64,000 nt of DNA from Sciscionella marina DSM 45152 (GTDB taxonomy: Bacteria > Actinomycetota > Actinomycetes > Mycobacteriales > Pseudonocardiaceae). The position numbers and the translations under genes are program-made. This document shows positions 34,660-41,556 of this stretch, piece by piece. How positions within the stretch are numbered: position 1 is the first letter of the stretch; every line of letters begins with the position of its first letter. The DNA lies in NCBI RefSeq assembly GCF_000379465.1, contig NZ_KB905390.1:1-64000 (forward strand), given 5' to 3'. Below the pieces are notes generated by a model. The model did no database searches. It saw only the letters and a list, made by a program, of their open reading frames with translations, and was not told where the DNA came from.

Positions 34660-34736
34660 CGCGGGGTGGAGCAGTTCGGTAGCTCGCTGGGCTCATAACC
34701 CAGAGGTCGCAGGTTCGAATCCTGTCCCCGCTACCA
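34660..34736 (+). tRNA. Initiator tRNA-fMet (CAT)
   Basis: 77 nt including encoded CCA. The anticodon loop is CTCATAA with the three G-C pairs (GGG/CCC) in the anticodon stem that mark initiator tRNA. Position 1 (C) and 72 (T) do not pair, another initiator trait. The 3' part from the anticodon loop on is duplicated at 53201-53245, so this gene is the integration site of the adjoining element and its 3' half is now supplied by element DNA. TAGAGT at 34638 may be the -10. Confidence 0.97.
34692..34736 (+). repeat. att core, left copy (tRNA-fMet 3' end)
   Basis: The 45-bp sequence starting ctcataaccc and ending cgctacca, identical at 53201-53245. It begins in the anticodon loop, the usual crossover region for tRNA-directed tyrosine integrases. 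The bases outside differ on both sides (g/a before, g/a after), which fixes the repeat length. Confidence 0.95.
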
Positions 34737-34740
34737 GCCA

Positions 34741-34777
34741 AAACGGCCCTCCAGAGAACATCTGGAGGGCCGTTTTT
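34741..34777 (+). terminator. Element-borne terminator after tRNA-fMet
   Basis: A 15-bp perfect stem (34741-34755 with 34761-34775; CGGCCCTCCAGA arms) with a GAACA loop and T-run. It terminates the reconstituted tRNA gene and lies inside the element, which therefore brings its own replacement for the native terminator now stranded at 53250-53292. Confidence 0.85.
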
Positions 34778-34783
34778 CGTGGC

Positions 34784-34805
34784 TGTGTAGCCAAATGTGT
34801 AGCAG
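34784..34805 (+). repeat. Left-end arm-type repeats (candidate Int sites)
   Basis: Tandem TGTGTAGCC (34784-34792) and ATGTGTAGCAG (34795-34805). The second 11-mer occurs again in the same orientation at the other end (53073-53083), next to another GTAGCAG. Matching repeats flanking both att copies are expected for arm-type binding sites of the integrase; inferred only. Confidence 0.45.
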
Positions 34806-34813
34806 ACCGACCG

Positions 34814-36175
34814 TCACGAGGCCTTTTTCGAAGGCTTCGAGTGGCCGACGGCTTCGCCGATGAGCTTCCCGATTTGGTCCGCCGCGGCCCGGTCAGCTCC
34901 CTTGGTCTGGTGCACATAGTCCTTGAGCAACTGGGCATGCCCGATCCGGTCGCTGAGCACCTTCACGTTCACCCCGGAATCCAACGAGAGCGTCGCGTAG
35001 GTATGCCGAATGTCGTGCAGCCGAATCCGGCGCACCCCCGCCGCGTCCACGAGCTGATTGAACCGGCGCGTGATCGTGTCCGGATGCGGACGACTCCCGT
35101 CCTCCCACACGAACAGCTCATCGTTGTTCTCGTAGCCGGACCCGAACGCGCGCCGCTCGTCATCGAGCATGGCCACGTGATCGCGCAACGCCGCGACCGT
35201 GAACACATCGAGGGACACATCCCGCTCGCCCGCATCGCTCTTGCCGTCCTCGTCGATTACCTGACCGTTGACCACCACGCGCGTATCGAGCAGCGAGAGC
35301 ACCGCAGCGTCGAGCTTCAGACCGGTACGGGTCGACCCGGCGAGCTCCGAGCGGCGCATGCCCGTCGTCGCGACCAACACCCACATTCCGGCGAACCGGT
35401 CGCGCATCGCGACCTGCAACCACCGGGCAAGCTCCTCCAAACTCCACGGCTGCTCAGTCGTCTTCTGCCCACGACGACGGCGAGGCAAGCTCGCGTGCGC
35501 GGCGGCGTTGAAACTGACGTAGTCCCACGCCACCGCGTCATCGAGTGAATGATGCAGCAGCCGATGCACGTTGAGGATCGACTTGCGAGCCAAACCTGCC
35601 GAGTAGTCCACGGGGATCCTCCCGTGCTGGTAGCGGTGCACCGCCTTGCGCGCGGCGTGATACGACGTGTCGCACACCTTGCTCAACTCCGTTGGCCCGG
35701 GACCTTGACCGTCCCGCTTTTCCTTGTGCTGCAACCAGTACGCGTACATGCGCGCGTTCCCGTCACCCTTGATCCGACCGCTTTCAGCGAGCCGGGCGTA
35801 GTAGGCGTTCAGCACCGGAACGCTGAGCCCTCCTTGCAGCGGATGGTGGCCGATCAACGGGTACACATAGGACTCGGCATTGTCGACGTAGTTCCGGTAG
35901 GTGCTCGGCTTCAGCGCCGGTTCCACCGCAGGCAGCCACTCCCGGAGGAACTGCTCCAGCGTGCGGCTGGACGGCTTCACCACGCGCCCGGCATCGACCT
36001 GAGCCTTGAGCGCGAGCGCGGCCTCCCACGCATCGTCCTCGGTCTCGAAACCGCCCTTGTACATGCGCTGACGGTCGCCGGTCACCAAATCCGGGGCGCC
36101 CTCCACGAGGTAGGCCCACTTCTTACCGCGCGGGTACACGGAAATGCCGGGGATGCGGCGCTTCTTCTCAGCCAT
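34814..36175 (-). CDS. int: Tyrosine site-specific integrase
   Basis: A 453-aa phage-type integrase. The N-terminal AP2-like/arm-binding region (YPRGKKWAYLVEGAPDLVTGDRQRM) is followed by a core-binding SAM-like domain with FLREWLPAVEPALKPSTYRNY. The catalytic domain has Arg in TTGMRRSELAG near residue 275, H-D-I-R-H-T-Y near 387 (HxxR), a D-R-I-G-H-A box and the nucleophile tyrosine most likely in L-K-D-Y-V-H near 418. It lies 37 bp past the att-proximal terminator and catalyses integration into the tRNA-fMet gene. It overlaps the excisionase gene by one base. Confidence 0.95.
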   Translation of the reverse strand: MAEKKRRIPGISVYPRGKKWAYLVEGAPDLVTGDRQRMYKGGFETEDDAWEAALALKAQVDAGRVVKPSSRTLEQFLREWLPAVEPALKPSTYRNYVDNAESYVYPLIGHHPLQGGLSVPVLNAYYARLAESGRIKGDGNARMYAYWLQHKEKRDGQGPGPTELSKVCDTSYHAARKAVHRYQHGRIPVDYSAGLARKSILNVHRLLHHSLDDAVAWDYVSFNAAAHASLPRRRRGQKTTEQPWSLEELARWLQVAMRDRFAGMWVLVATTGMRRSELAGSTRTGLKLDAAVLSLLDTRVVVNGQVIDEDGKSDAGERDVSLDVFTVAALRDHVAMLDDERRAFGSGYENNDELFVWEDGSRPHPDTITRRFNQLVDAAGVRRIRLHDIRHTYATLSLDSGVNVKVLSDRIGHAQLLKDYVHQTKGADRAAADQIGKLIGEAVGHSKPSKKAS

Positions 36176-36387
36176 CAGGCGGCTCCCTTCTGGGGTTCGT
36201 CGGCCTCGGTGATCAGTTCGCGGAGGAGAGCGGTGACGAGGTAGGTCCGGCCGCCGATCTTGCGGGCCGGAAGGTCACCGTTTTCCGCGTAGCGGTAGGC
36301 AGCGGAGCGACTGATACCGAGCAGCGTCGCGCCACGCGGCACGGGAATCAGCGGGGGCTGATCGGTGAAGGGATCGTGAGGCAACAT
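36175..36387 (-). CDS. xis: Excisionase-type helix-turn-helix protein
   Basis: A 70-aa protein with a MerR/excisionase HTH: VPRGATLLGISRSAAYRYAENGDLPARKIGGRTYLVTALL. Its stop overlaps the integrase start codon (ATGA-type), so both are made from one message. It should bend att DNA and steer Int toward excision. Confidence 0.88.
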   Translation of the reverse strand: MLPHDPFTDQPPLIPVPRGATLLGISRSAAYRYAENGDLPARKIGGRTYLVTALLRELITEADEPQKGAA

Positions 36388-36502
36388 GCGAGTTCCGTTC
36401 TGGCCGGGTCTGTGGGCGCGGTGCTCTGTGAATGGGTGTGGTGTTGGCGGTGCGCTGGTGCCTGGCCGGTTGGGTGGTGGGTGGTGGTTCGGTTTGGGGG
36501 TG

Positions 36503-36688
36503 CGCTACCTCCGCTACCTGCGCTACTTTGCTGGTCACAGCGGTAGCGGATGGGGTTTCCTATCCGCTACCTGCGCTACCGTCGTCTGGGTCGGGTAGCG
36601 GAGGTAGCGGCAGGGTTTCGGTGTCCGCTACCGGGTTGACCTGCGGGGTAGCGCTGGTAGCGGAGGTAGCGGACTGGGGGAGGTAGCG
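36503..36688. repeat. Iteron-like GGTAGCG/CGCTACC array
   Basis: Thirteen copies (one imperfect) of the 7-mer GGTAGCG in 186 bp. CGCTACC starts at 36503, 36512, 36521 (CGCTACT), 36565, 36574 and 36626; GGTAGCG at 36542, 36594, 36603, 36647, 36656, 36665 and 36682. Neighbours within a group start exactly 9 bp apart, and groups alternate in orientation. The array straddles the 3' end of the DUF3631 replication gene, where it encodes Ser-Ala-Thr repeats, and the noncoding gap before xis. Such iterons are typical of replication origins. Confidence 0.65.
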
Positions 36689-38023
36689 GCTCCATGCGTC
36701 GTGGAGTCCGGCGTCGGTGCGGTAGCCCTTGCGGTTGTTGCCGCTGACCTTGACGTCGACGGGCTTGATTTCGTATCGGCCGAGCAGTCGGCTCAGTCCG
36801 CGGGAGTCGAGGGGTTTTCCTTTGAGTTCGGCCCATGGCGCGTCCTCCATGTCGTGCAGCTCGGTGAGGATGGTGTCGGTGTGCATCCGGTCGGTTCCGT
36901 GTTTGGTGAAGACCCATTTGAGGTCTTTGAGCAGGCGGACACCGAGACTTCCCTTGTCGCCGCTGGCTTGGGCGACGAAGTGGGTGCAGGCGGCGCGGGC
37001 GGTGTCGGGCCAGTGCCCGCCTGCACGGTCGGCGATCGCGATCAGGGGTTCCCAGATTTCGGCGGCACGGTCGGTGACTCCTTCGGGCATGGTGGGTCGG
37101 GCGTTGGCGAGGTATTCGCCGTGATGCCCGATCCAGGTGGCGAGTCGCTGCCGTAGGGGTTGGGCTTGTGCGGTGACGGCTCGGTCGTCGTAGGGCTCCA
37201 CGGGTTCGAGTTCTGGGTTGCGGCGTCGCATGTGGATGGTGACCGCGCGGGTGGTGATGGTGTCGGGCATGTGTCCGGCGATCCCGGCCAGGACGGCGGG
37301 TGCGTAGACGGGGAACCGCTCGACTTTCATCGCTTTCGCGTCGCCGACGCAGCGGGCCACGGTGGCGGTGCGCTTGTACCCGGCGTTGAGCAGGGCGCGC
37401 AGGTCTTCGTTGTTGCCTCCGTTCTTGGGGTTGAAGATCGTGTCGACTTCATCGAATAGCAGCGTGATCGGCCCGTCCGAGACCATCCGGAACAGCGCCG
37501 CGGGGGTGGCGGAGATGGTCATTTCCGGGTGGGCGGTGAAGTGCTGGGCGATTTCGAGTACCCGCGTTTTCCCGGATCCGGGTTCGGCCGAGTCCAGGAT
37601 GACCCGCGGGGTGACGTAGAAGCAGTCCGCGGCGTGGGTGTGGGCGTACCAGAGCGCCAGCATGGGTGCGCAGTGCTGGTCGGGGAACGCGCTGAACCGC
37701 AGGATGAACGCGGTCAGCTCGTCGAGGATGTCGTGGCCTGCTTCGGGTGTGGCTTCGGGACCGGTCAGCCATGGCATGCTGCCCGGATCGGTGTCCGGGA
37801 TGGTTTCGTCGGGCATGGTCGGTTCACCGTCGCTGGGTTGGGGGCGTTGGGCGCGCGCGGTTTGCCAGGCGTGCTGGCAGGGTTCGGTGCAGAAGTCGTC
37901 GGAGACCGAGTCACCGAGCCCGGATCCGCACTGCTGGCACAGCGGGGCCGGGCTCGGTGAGGTCTCGGTGGGGGTGGTGACGGCGTCGATGGCCGCCAGG
38001 GTGGCGTCGAGTTCATCCGGCAT
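36560..38023 (-). CDS. DUF3631 ATPase, putative replication protein
   Basis: About 487 aa from ATG 38023 (an upstream ATG at 38074 is possible). A four-cysteine finger opens the protein (CQQCGSGLGDSVSDDFCTEPC). The P-loop A-E-P-G-S-G-K-T is near residue 150, Walker B LLFDEVDT near 190. The C-terminal DUF3631 part includes the segment with LSRLLGRYEIKPVDVKV, then a Ser-Ala-Thr repeat encoded by the iteron array. DUF3631 proteins act with primase-polymerases as helicase-like replication proteins of integrated elements. Confidence 0.82.
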   Translation of the reverse strand: MPDELDATLAAIDAVTTPTETSPSPAPLCQQCGSGLGDSVSDDFCTEPCQHAWQTARAQRPQPSDGEPTMPDETIPDTDPGSMPWLTGPEATPEAGHDILDELTAFILRFSAFPDQHCAPMLALWYAHTHAADCFYVTPRVILDSAEPGSGKTRVLEIAQHFTAHPEMTISATPAALFRMVSDGPITLLFDEVDTIFNPKNGGNNEDLRALLNAGYKRTATVARCVGDAKAMKVERFPVYAPAVLAGIAGHMPDTITTRAVTIHMRRRNPELEPVEPYDDRAVTAQAQPLRQRLATWIGHHGEYLANARPTMPEGVTDRAAEIWEPLIAIADRAGGHWPDTARAACTHFVAQASGDKGSLGVRLLKDLKWVFTKHGTDRMHTDTILTELHDMEDAPWAELKGKPLDSRGLSRLLGRYEIKPVDVKVSGNNRKGYRTDAGLHDAWSRYLPQSATSATSATPQVNPVADTETLPLPPLPDPDDGSAGSG

Positions 38024-38161
38024 CGGTTTGTCCTTCGGGAGCGCGGGCGACGTCGGCGGCCTCGGTGGCGGCACGCTGTTCGACAGTGGTTGGGAGCGTG
38101 GCGGCGAACATGGGGCCTCCGGTGCGGGTCGGCGCTTAGGGACGCGGTGGGTAGGTGACCG

Positions 38162-38329
38162 TCACGGGGACGGCGGGGGTTGGGCTGACTGGACTTCCAT
38201 GTAGATCCGGCCAAGCTCGCCGGAACGGTTGCGGTAGAAGCGGCTGGTCTCGCGCACGGGGAACAGTTCGGCGATCAGCGCCGCCGCGCGTCTGGTTTCG
38301 GGTTCGGTTCCGGTGATGCGAATACGCAT
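38162..38329 (-). CDS. Small AICE protein, unknown
   Basis: A predicted 55-aa protein (MRIRITGTEPETRRAAALI...), 2 bases after the MazG-like gene, so likely co-translated. It has the pattern of a short alpha/beta fold with a conserved F-Y-x-N-R. No family name. A 138-bp stretch separates it from the DUF3631 gene. Confidence 0.6.
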   Translation of the reverse strand: MRIRITGTEPETRRAAALIAELFPVRETSRFYRNRSGELGRIYMEVQSAQPPPSP

Positions 38330-38331
38330 TG

Positions 38332-38622
38332 TCAGTGGCTTTCGGTGCGGTTGAGGTGTTCGAGCCAGGCGACCGCGACGGCGGCGACTTGGGTTGCTTC
38401 CTCGCGCAGGCTGCTGCTGTGGGAGTGGTGGTCTGCGGTGCCGAACTGGTCGGCGAGGGTGGCTTGCGCGAGTTCTCCGACTTCCTCGGTGAGGATGGCC
38501 AGCCAGGTAGCGGCGGGGTGGTTCTGCTGGCCCCACTTGAGGTGCTGGCGGGTGCGTTCGTGCTGTACCTCGGTGAGAACCTGATTCGTCGCGGTGGGGT
38601 CGAAGGTGCTGCTTGTGGTCAT
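38332..38622 (-). CDS. MazG-like NTP-pyrophosphohydrolase-type protein
   Basis: About 96 aa. Helical MazG-like pattern: ERTRQHLKWGQQNHPAATW, then the acidic metal-binding helix LTEEVGELAQA (E-E-V-G-E) near residue 47, and LREEATQVAAVAVAWLEHL near 75. MazG-type enzymes cleave (d)NTPs, and small versions are common in phages and AICEs. It lies between Prim-Pol and a small gene in the replication operon; it may adjust nucleotide pools. Confidence 0.75.
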   Translation of the reverse strand: MTTSSTFDPTATNQVLTEVQHERTRQHLKWGQQNHPAATWLAILTEEVGELAQATLADQFGTADHHSHSSSLREEATQVAAVAVAWLEHLNRTESH

Positions 38623-38645
38623 GAGTGGTTTTCCTGTCCGTAGGG

Positions 38646-39554
38646 TTACGCGGCCTGGCTTTTGGCTGCGAGGGCGCGCGGGTTGCTCTGTCCTTTGTGG
38701 AGTCCGGCCGTGATGACGCGCTCGATTTCGCGTGGGGTGCAGCCGCAGTTGCCGGTGATCAGTGTTTGGGCTGCGTCGGTGAGGGTGGTGTGGGCGCTGT
38801 GGTGGTCGAGTTGTCCGGCTCCGATGAGTTGGCCGATGCGGTAGGCGGCGCTGACAAGGGTTTCGTTGTGGTGTCCGGGTTCCGCGTTCCGGACGCGGTC
38901 GCATTCCCCGGCGAGCGCGACTTTCCCGTAGGTGCTGCTGTGCACCGTGACCGGCGCGTTCTGCTGCTTGGGGGTGTGGTGTTCGCAGAGGGCTTGCAGG
39001 ATCCACGCGGGCAGTTCGGCGGGCTCGGTGTCGTCGGCGAGCTCGTAACCGCCCGCGGGCAGTACGGAACCGGGACCGACGACGTACCCGCCTTCGGCGC
39101 GGGTGTCGACCGCGGCCGCGAGCACCGATTTGGTGTTGCGCAGGTGCACCCCGTCCGGGATCCGGTAGTACAGGTGCGACCCACCGGAGGGGGTGGCCAC
39201 GGTGTAGGTGTCGGGCAGGGTGACCCCGCGGGTGGCGGCCAGCTCGGCGAGCCCGGCCGCACCGTCCGGGCTGCCGGGGTGTTTGGGGGTGTCGAGGTCG
39301 ATCACGAGCAGCCGTGATGGCCCGGTGGCGACACCGATGTTCCAGGGGGTGTCCTGCCATCCGGCGCGGATGAGTTCGAGGTCGGTGGTGGCGCGCTGTT
39401 CGGGGGTGCGGTGCCCGCCCGTGCAGCGTCCGGTGCGGGGGCAGTCGGCTTCGCGGTGCCCGGTGGGGGTTTTGCTGTTGGGCCGGAGGGGGAACACGTG
39501 CCAGCCCATCAGGGCTAGGTACAGCGCCCATTCGGCGAGGTCGGTGGTAGCCAT
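38646..39554 (-). CDS. Bifunctional DNA primase/polymerase (Prim-Pol)
   Basis: 302 aa. N-terminal Prim-Pol domain: ALYLALMGWHVFPLRPNSKTP, then the metal-binding D-x-D in L-V-I-D-L-D-T-P near residue 97, the S-G-G-S-H-L-Y-Y-R motif near 147 and GGYVVGPGSV near 180. It makes primers and can extend them. The pairing with the DUF3631 ATPase defines the replication module of pMEA-like AICEs. A zinc-like cluster (CPRTGRCTGGH) is in the N-terminus. Confidence 0.9.
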   Translation of the reverse strand: MATTDLAEWALYLALMGWHVFPLRPNSKTPTGHREADCPRTGRCTGGHRTPEQRATTDLELIRAGWQDTPWNIGVATGPSRLLVIDLDTPKHPGSPDGAAGLAELAATRGVTLPDTYTVATPSGGSHLYYRIPDGVHLRNTKSVLAAAVDTRAEGGYVVGPGSVLPAGGYELADDTEPAELPAWILQALCEHHTPKQQNAPVTVHSSTYGKVALAGECDRVRNAEPGHHNETLVSAAYRIGQLIGAGQLDHHSAHTTLTDAAQTLITGNCGCTPREIERVITAGLHKGQSNPRALAAKSQAA

Positions 39555-39592
39555 CGTGGGTGGTCCTTCGTGTGCAGGGTGGGGGTGGTGCT

Positions 39593-39621
39593 TGGGGGCA
39601 GGTCCGGTGAACCTGCCCCCA
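39593..39621 (-). terminator. Intergenic hairpin before Prim-Pol gene
   Basis: An 11-bp perfect stem (TGGGGGCAGGT and ACCTGCCCCCA) with a 7-nt loop, between the zinc-ribbon gene at 39632 and the Prim-Pol start. It lacks a U tract and is one of several comparable hairpins after genes in this element. Confidence 0.5.
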
Positions 39622-39631
39622 GGCGGCGTGG

Positions 39632-39814
39632 CTATTTCGGTGGGCGGGGTGGGTTACCGACCCATCCGGCGATGCGCACGCATTGGCGGCACATGGGGGC
39701 GTTGCGGGGTGCGCCGGAGCCGATCGGTTTGCCGCAGCGGGCTTTCATGTTCGTGTTCAGCCCGGTCACGTCGAGGAAACGCTCGAAGTGCCCGACGATG
39801 TGCATAGGTTCCAT
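39632..39814 (-). CDS. Tiny zinc-ribbon protein (MEP-CGK family, copy 1)
   Basis: 60 aa with the pattern M-E-P-x-H...L-D-V-T-G-L...K-A-R-C-G-K...C-R-Q-C-V-R-I-A-G-W. One cysteine plus a CxxC pair suggests zinc binding. Two paralogues lie at 39836 and 40731. It may bind nucleic acid; no known function. Confidence 0.7.
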   Translation of the reverse strand: MEPMHIVGHFERFLDVTGLNTNMKARCGKPIGSGAPRNAPMCRQCVRIAGWVGNPPRPPK

Positions 39815-39835
39815 GAGGTGGTCCTCCCCGGGGAG

Positions 39836-40018
39836 CTACTTGCGGTTGGTGCGGGGCGGGTCGGTTTCGCCGGTGATGCGGGCGCACTTGCGGCACAGCG
39901 GCGCGTTCTTGGTGTTGGGCAGGACCGGTTTGCCGCAGCGGGCTTTGATCTGGTTGTTGTTGAGTCCGAGGTGATGCAGGAGCATTTCGAACTTCCCGAC
40001 AGCGTGTACGGGTTCCAT
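39836..40018 (-). CDS. Tiny zinc-ribbon protein (MEP-CGK family, copy 2)
   Basis: 60 aa, clearly a paralogue of the preceding gene (M-E-P-V-H...L-G-L-N-N-N-Q-I-K-A-R-C-G-K...C-R-K-C-A-R-I-T-G). The distance and orientation suggest tandem duplication and one transcript. Function unknown. Confidence 0.7.
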   Translation of the reverse strand: MEPVHAVGKFEMLLHHLGLNNNQIKARCGKPVLPNTKNAPLCRKCARITGETDPPRTNRK

Positions 40019-40031
40019 GGGGTCCTTCGGG

Positions 40032-40193
40032 TTAGCGGCCGCGGCGTTGCCGGGCCTGGTTGCGGTAGTGGTCGGCGCTGGTCTGGGCCTGTTTGCGGGT
40101 CTTGGCGCTGTTGTTGGGATTACGGGCCTCGCGGGCGAATTCGGCGGCGAGGGTGAGGTAGCGCGAGCGGTCCCGGTCACGGTTGCTGGGCAT
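40032..40193 (-). CDS. Tiny basic AICE protein
   Basis: 53 aa, very basic and helical (MPSNRDRDRSRYLTLAAEFA...RQRRGR). Resembles in size and build the protein at 40431 (RADFYRREARQIRKQRRKQ versus SADHYRNQARQRRGR at the end), so the two may be distant paralogues. Possibly nucleic-acid binding. Confidence 0.6.
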   Translation of the reverse strand: MPSNRDRDRSRYLTLAAEFAREARNPNNSAKTRKQAQTSADHYRNQARQRRGR

Positions 40194-40206
40194 GGGGGCT
40201 CCCGGG

Positions 40207-40335
40207 CTATTTGCCGTGGTGGCGGCGCATGTGGGTGGTGAGCCGACCGAAGGTGCGGAAATCGAGTCGGCAGCTTCGGCATTCCCAGCGGGAGCGGCGC
40301 CTTGCCGAGCGGTACTTCTGGTCAGGGGCTACCAT
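40207..40335 (-). CDS. C2H2 zinc-finger microprotein
   Basis: A 42-aa protein that is little more than one classical Cys2His2 finger: C19-x2-C22-x3-F26-x5-L32-x2-H35-x3-H39, the exact spacing and hydrophobic positions of eukaryotic-type C2H2 fingers. Bacterial Ros/MucR fingers use a shorter 9-residue spacer, so this spacing is uncommon. A basic N-terminus (KYRSARRRSRW) precedes the finger. On the minus strand GGAAGGAA precedes the ATG. Likely DNA- or RNA-binding; the role in the element is unknown. Confidence 0.7.
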   Translation of the reverse strand: MVAPDQKYRSARRRSRWECRSCRLDFRTFGRLTTHMRRHHGK

Positions 40336-40363
40336 GGGTGGGTTCCTTCCTTGGGTGGGAACA

Positions 40364-40413
40364 GCCCCGGCCAGCACGCGTTCTCTGAACAGAATTTCCG
40401 TGCTGGCCGGGGC
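40364..40413 (-). terminator. Intergenic hairpin upstream of C2H2 gene
   Basis: A 14-bp perfect stem (GCCCCGGCCAGCAC with GTGCTGGCCGGGGC) and a 22-nt loop, after the gene at 40431 and before the C2H2 gene. No U tract. Confidence 0.55.
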
Positions 40414-40430
40414 CTTGTACTGGCGGGTGG

Positions 40431-40607
40431 CTAGGGCTGCTTGCGTCGTTGTTTGCGGATCTGGCGGGCTTCGCGGCGGTAGAAGTCGGCGCGGGCCTTG
40501 GCTATCTGCCGGGTGCGCGGGTCCTCGCTGGGGTCCTTGGCCTGGGCGTAGTGCGCTTGGGCGAGCTGGTCGAACTGTTCTTCGGGGGTGGCCGGTGGTG
40601 TCGGCAT
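40431..40607 (-). CDS. Tiny basic helical AICE protein
   Basis: 58 aa (MPTPPATPEEQFDQLAQAHY...), predicted as two charged helices, ending R-K-Q-R-R-K-Q-P. Possibly a distant relative of the 53-aa protein at 40032. Function unknown. Confidence 0.6.
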   Translation of the reverse strand: MPTPPATPEEQFDQLAQAHYAQAKDPSEDPRTRQIAKARADFYRREARQIRKQRRKQP

Positions 40608-40617
40608 CCGGGTCCTT

Positions 40618-40734
40618 TCATCGGTGGGTGCTGATGTGGCGGCAGCGTTTGCAGATCCACACGCGCCGGGTCCGGTGGAACTGGTAGTAGTGCCCCATCC
40701 GGCGCGTGCACTGGTGCGGGATCACGTTGGTCAC
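40618..40734 (-). CDS. Tiny zinc-knuckle protein
   Basis: 38 aa from GTG 40734, with GGAGG 5 bases ahead. Cysteines C9 and C28-x2-C31 with several histidines (H7, H15, H20, H33) suggest a compact zinc fold. The start overlaps the stop of the preceding gene by 4 bases (GTGA), so translation is coupled to the MEP-CGK family copy 3. Confidence 0.6.
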   Translation of the reverse strand: MTNVIPHQCTRRMGHYYQFHRTRRVWICKRCRHISTHR

Positions 40735-40928
40735 GCTGGCCTCCGTGGGCGTTCGGGTGGGGTGCCGGTCCAGCCCGCGCGGCGCGCGCATTCCGGGCAG
40801 GTACGGGCACGATCGGAGGGTGGATCGTGGGCGCGTAGCCGTTTCCCGCAGTAGGTCTTGACCGTGCGGGTCAGCCCGAGCCGATGCGCGTATCCGCTGG
40901 CGTCCTTGGCGATGTGGATGGGTTCCAT
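40731..40928 (-). CDS. Tiny zinc-ribbon protein (MEP-CGK family, copy 3)
   Basis: 65 aa, third member of the family: M-E-P-I-H...R-L-G-L-T-R-T-V-K-T-Y-C-G-K...T-C-P-E-C-A-R-R-A-G-W-T-G-T-P-P. The dispersed third copy shows the family was expanded within this element. Confidence 0.7.
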   Translation of the reverse strand: MEPIHIAKDASGYAHRLGLTRTVKTYCGKRLRAHDPPSDRARTCPECARRAGWTGTPPERPRRPA

Positions 40929-40943
40929 ACGGGATCCCCGGGG

Positions 40944-41126
40944 TCAGCGGTACTCGACACGGTTGATGCCGTGGACGTGCATGGTTTTGGTCGCGCCGCC
41001 TGCGACGGCGCGAGCGTCGATAGTGATGACGCCGTACAAGGTGGAGGTGTGTTCGACGGTCCACCACTTGCCGCGGATCATCGCGCGCATTCCGGGGCGG
41101 AGCTTGTCGGCACGAATCTTGGCCAT
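40944..41126 (-). CDS. Tiny beta-strand protein (MAK-IRAD family, copy 1)
   Basis: 60 aa starting M-A-K-I-R-A-D-K-L-R-P-G-M-R, then strands ...GKWWTVEHTST...GVITIDARAV... and H-V-H-G-I. The composition suggests a small SH3- or OB-like barrel. A paralogue lies 31 bases upstream (41158). Function unknown. Confidence 0.65.
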   Translation of the reverse strand: MAKIRADKLRPGMRAMIRGKWWTVEHTSTLYGVITIDARAVAGGATKTMHVHGINRVEYR

Positions 41127-41157
41127 GGCTGGGTTTCCTTCCGTAGAGGTGCGGGGG

Positions 41158-41340
41158 TTAGCGGGTTTCCATGCGGTCGCGTCGGCGGGCGTGCAGGTAC
41201 ACGTTCCGGCCATTCGGCGCGGCGACCAGGAGGGTCACGAGGCCGCCGCTGGTGTCGGTGGTCTTCACGGTCGACCACTGGCCGTCGACGTCGACGCGCA
41301 TGCCGGGACGGATCTGGTCGGCGCGGATCTTCTTGGCCAT
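41158..41340 (-). CDS. Tiny beta-strand protein (MAK-IRAD family, copy 2)
   Basis: 60 aa starting M-A-K-K-I-R-A-D-Q-I-R-P-G-M-R, paralogous to the gene at 40944 and in tandem with it. Both have a central W-[WS]-T-V-[EK]-[HT]-T strand. Function unknown. Confidence 0.65.
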   Translation of the reverse strand: MAKKIRADQIRPGMRVDVDGQWSTVKTTDTSGGLVTLLVAAPNGRNVYLHARRRDRMETR

Positions 41341-41365
41341 GAGAGGTTTCCTTCCGGGCAGGGGG

Positions 41366-41509
41366 TTAGCGGCGGGCGCATTTGGGGCACATGACCCCGT
41401 CGTTGGGTGGTGGGGCGAGTTTGCGTTTACAGCGCGCGCACCGTGCGGTGTGGCGGCACTCGGTGCGCGGGATACCGGAAGCGACGATGTCGCGGCGAAC
41501 GATCGCCAT
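41366..41509 (-). CDS. Tiny zinc-ribbon protein
   Basis: 47 aa with cysteines C18, C24-x2-C27 and C41-x2-C44: a small rubredoxin-like zinc ribbon (CARCKRKL...MCPKCARR). The ATG at 41509 is used; upstream starts exist. Function unknown. Confidence 0.65.
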   Translation of the reverse strand: MAIVRRDIVASGIPRTECRHTARCARCKRKLAPPPNDGVMCPKCARR

Positions 41510-41556
41510 CGCAGGTGTTCCTTCCTGTTGCGGGGCAGGGTGTTTCGGGGTGGGGG

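Noticed and set aside
36503-36688. CRISPR array
   Set aside because: Repeats are 7 bp with 9-bp pitch and alternating orientation; no spacers or cas genes. No CRISPR array was seen anywhere in the window.
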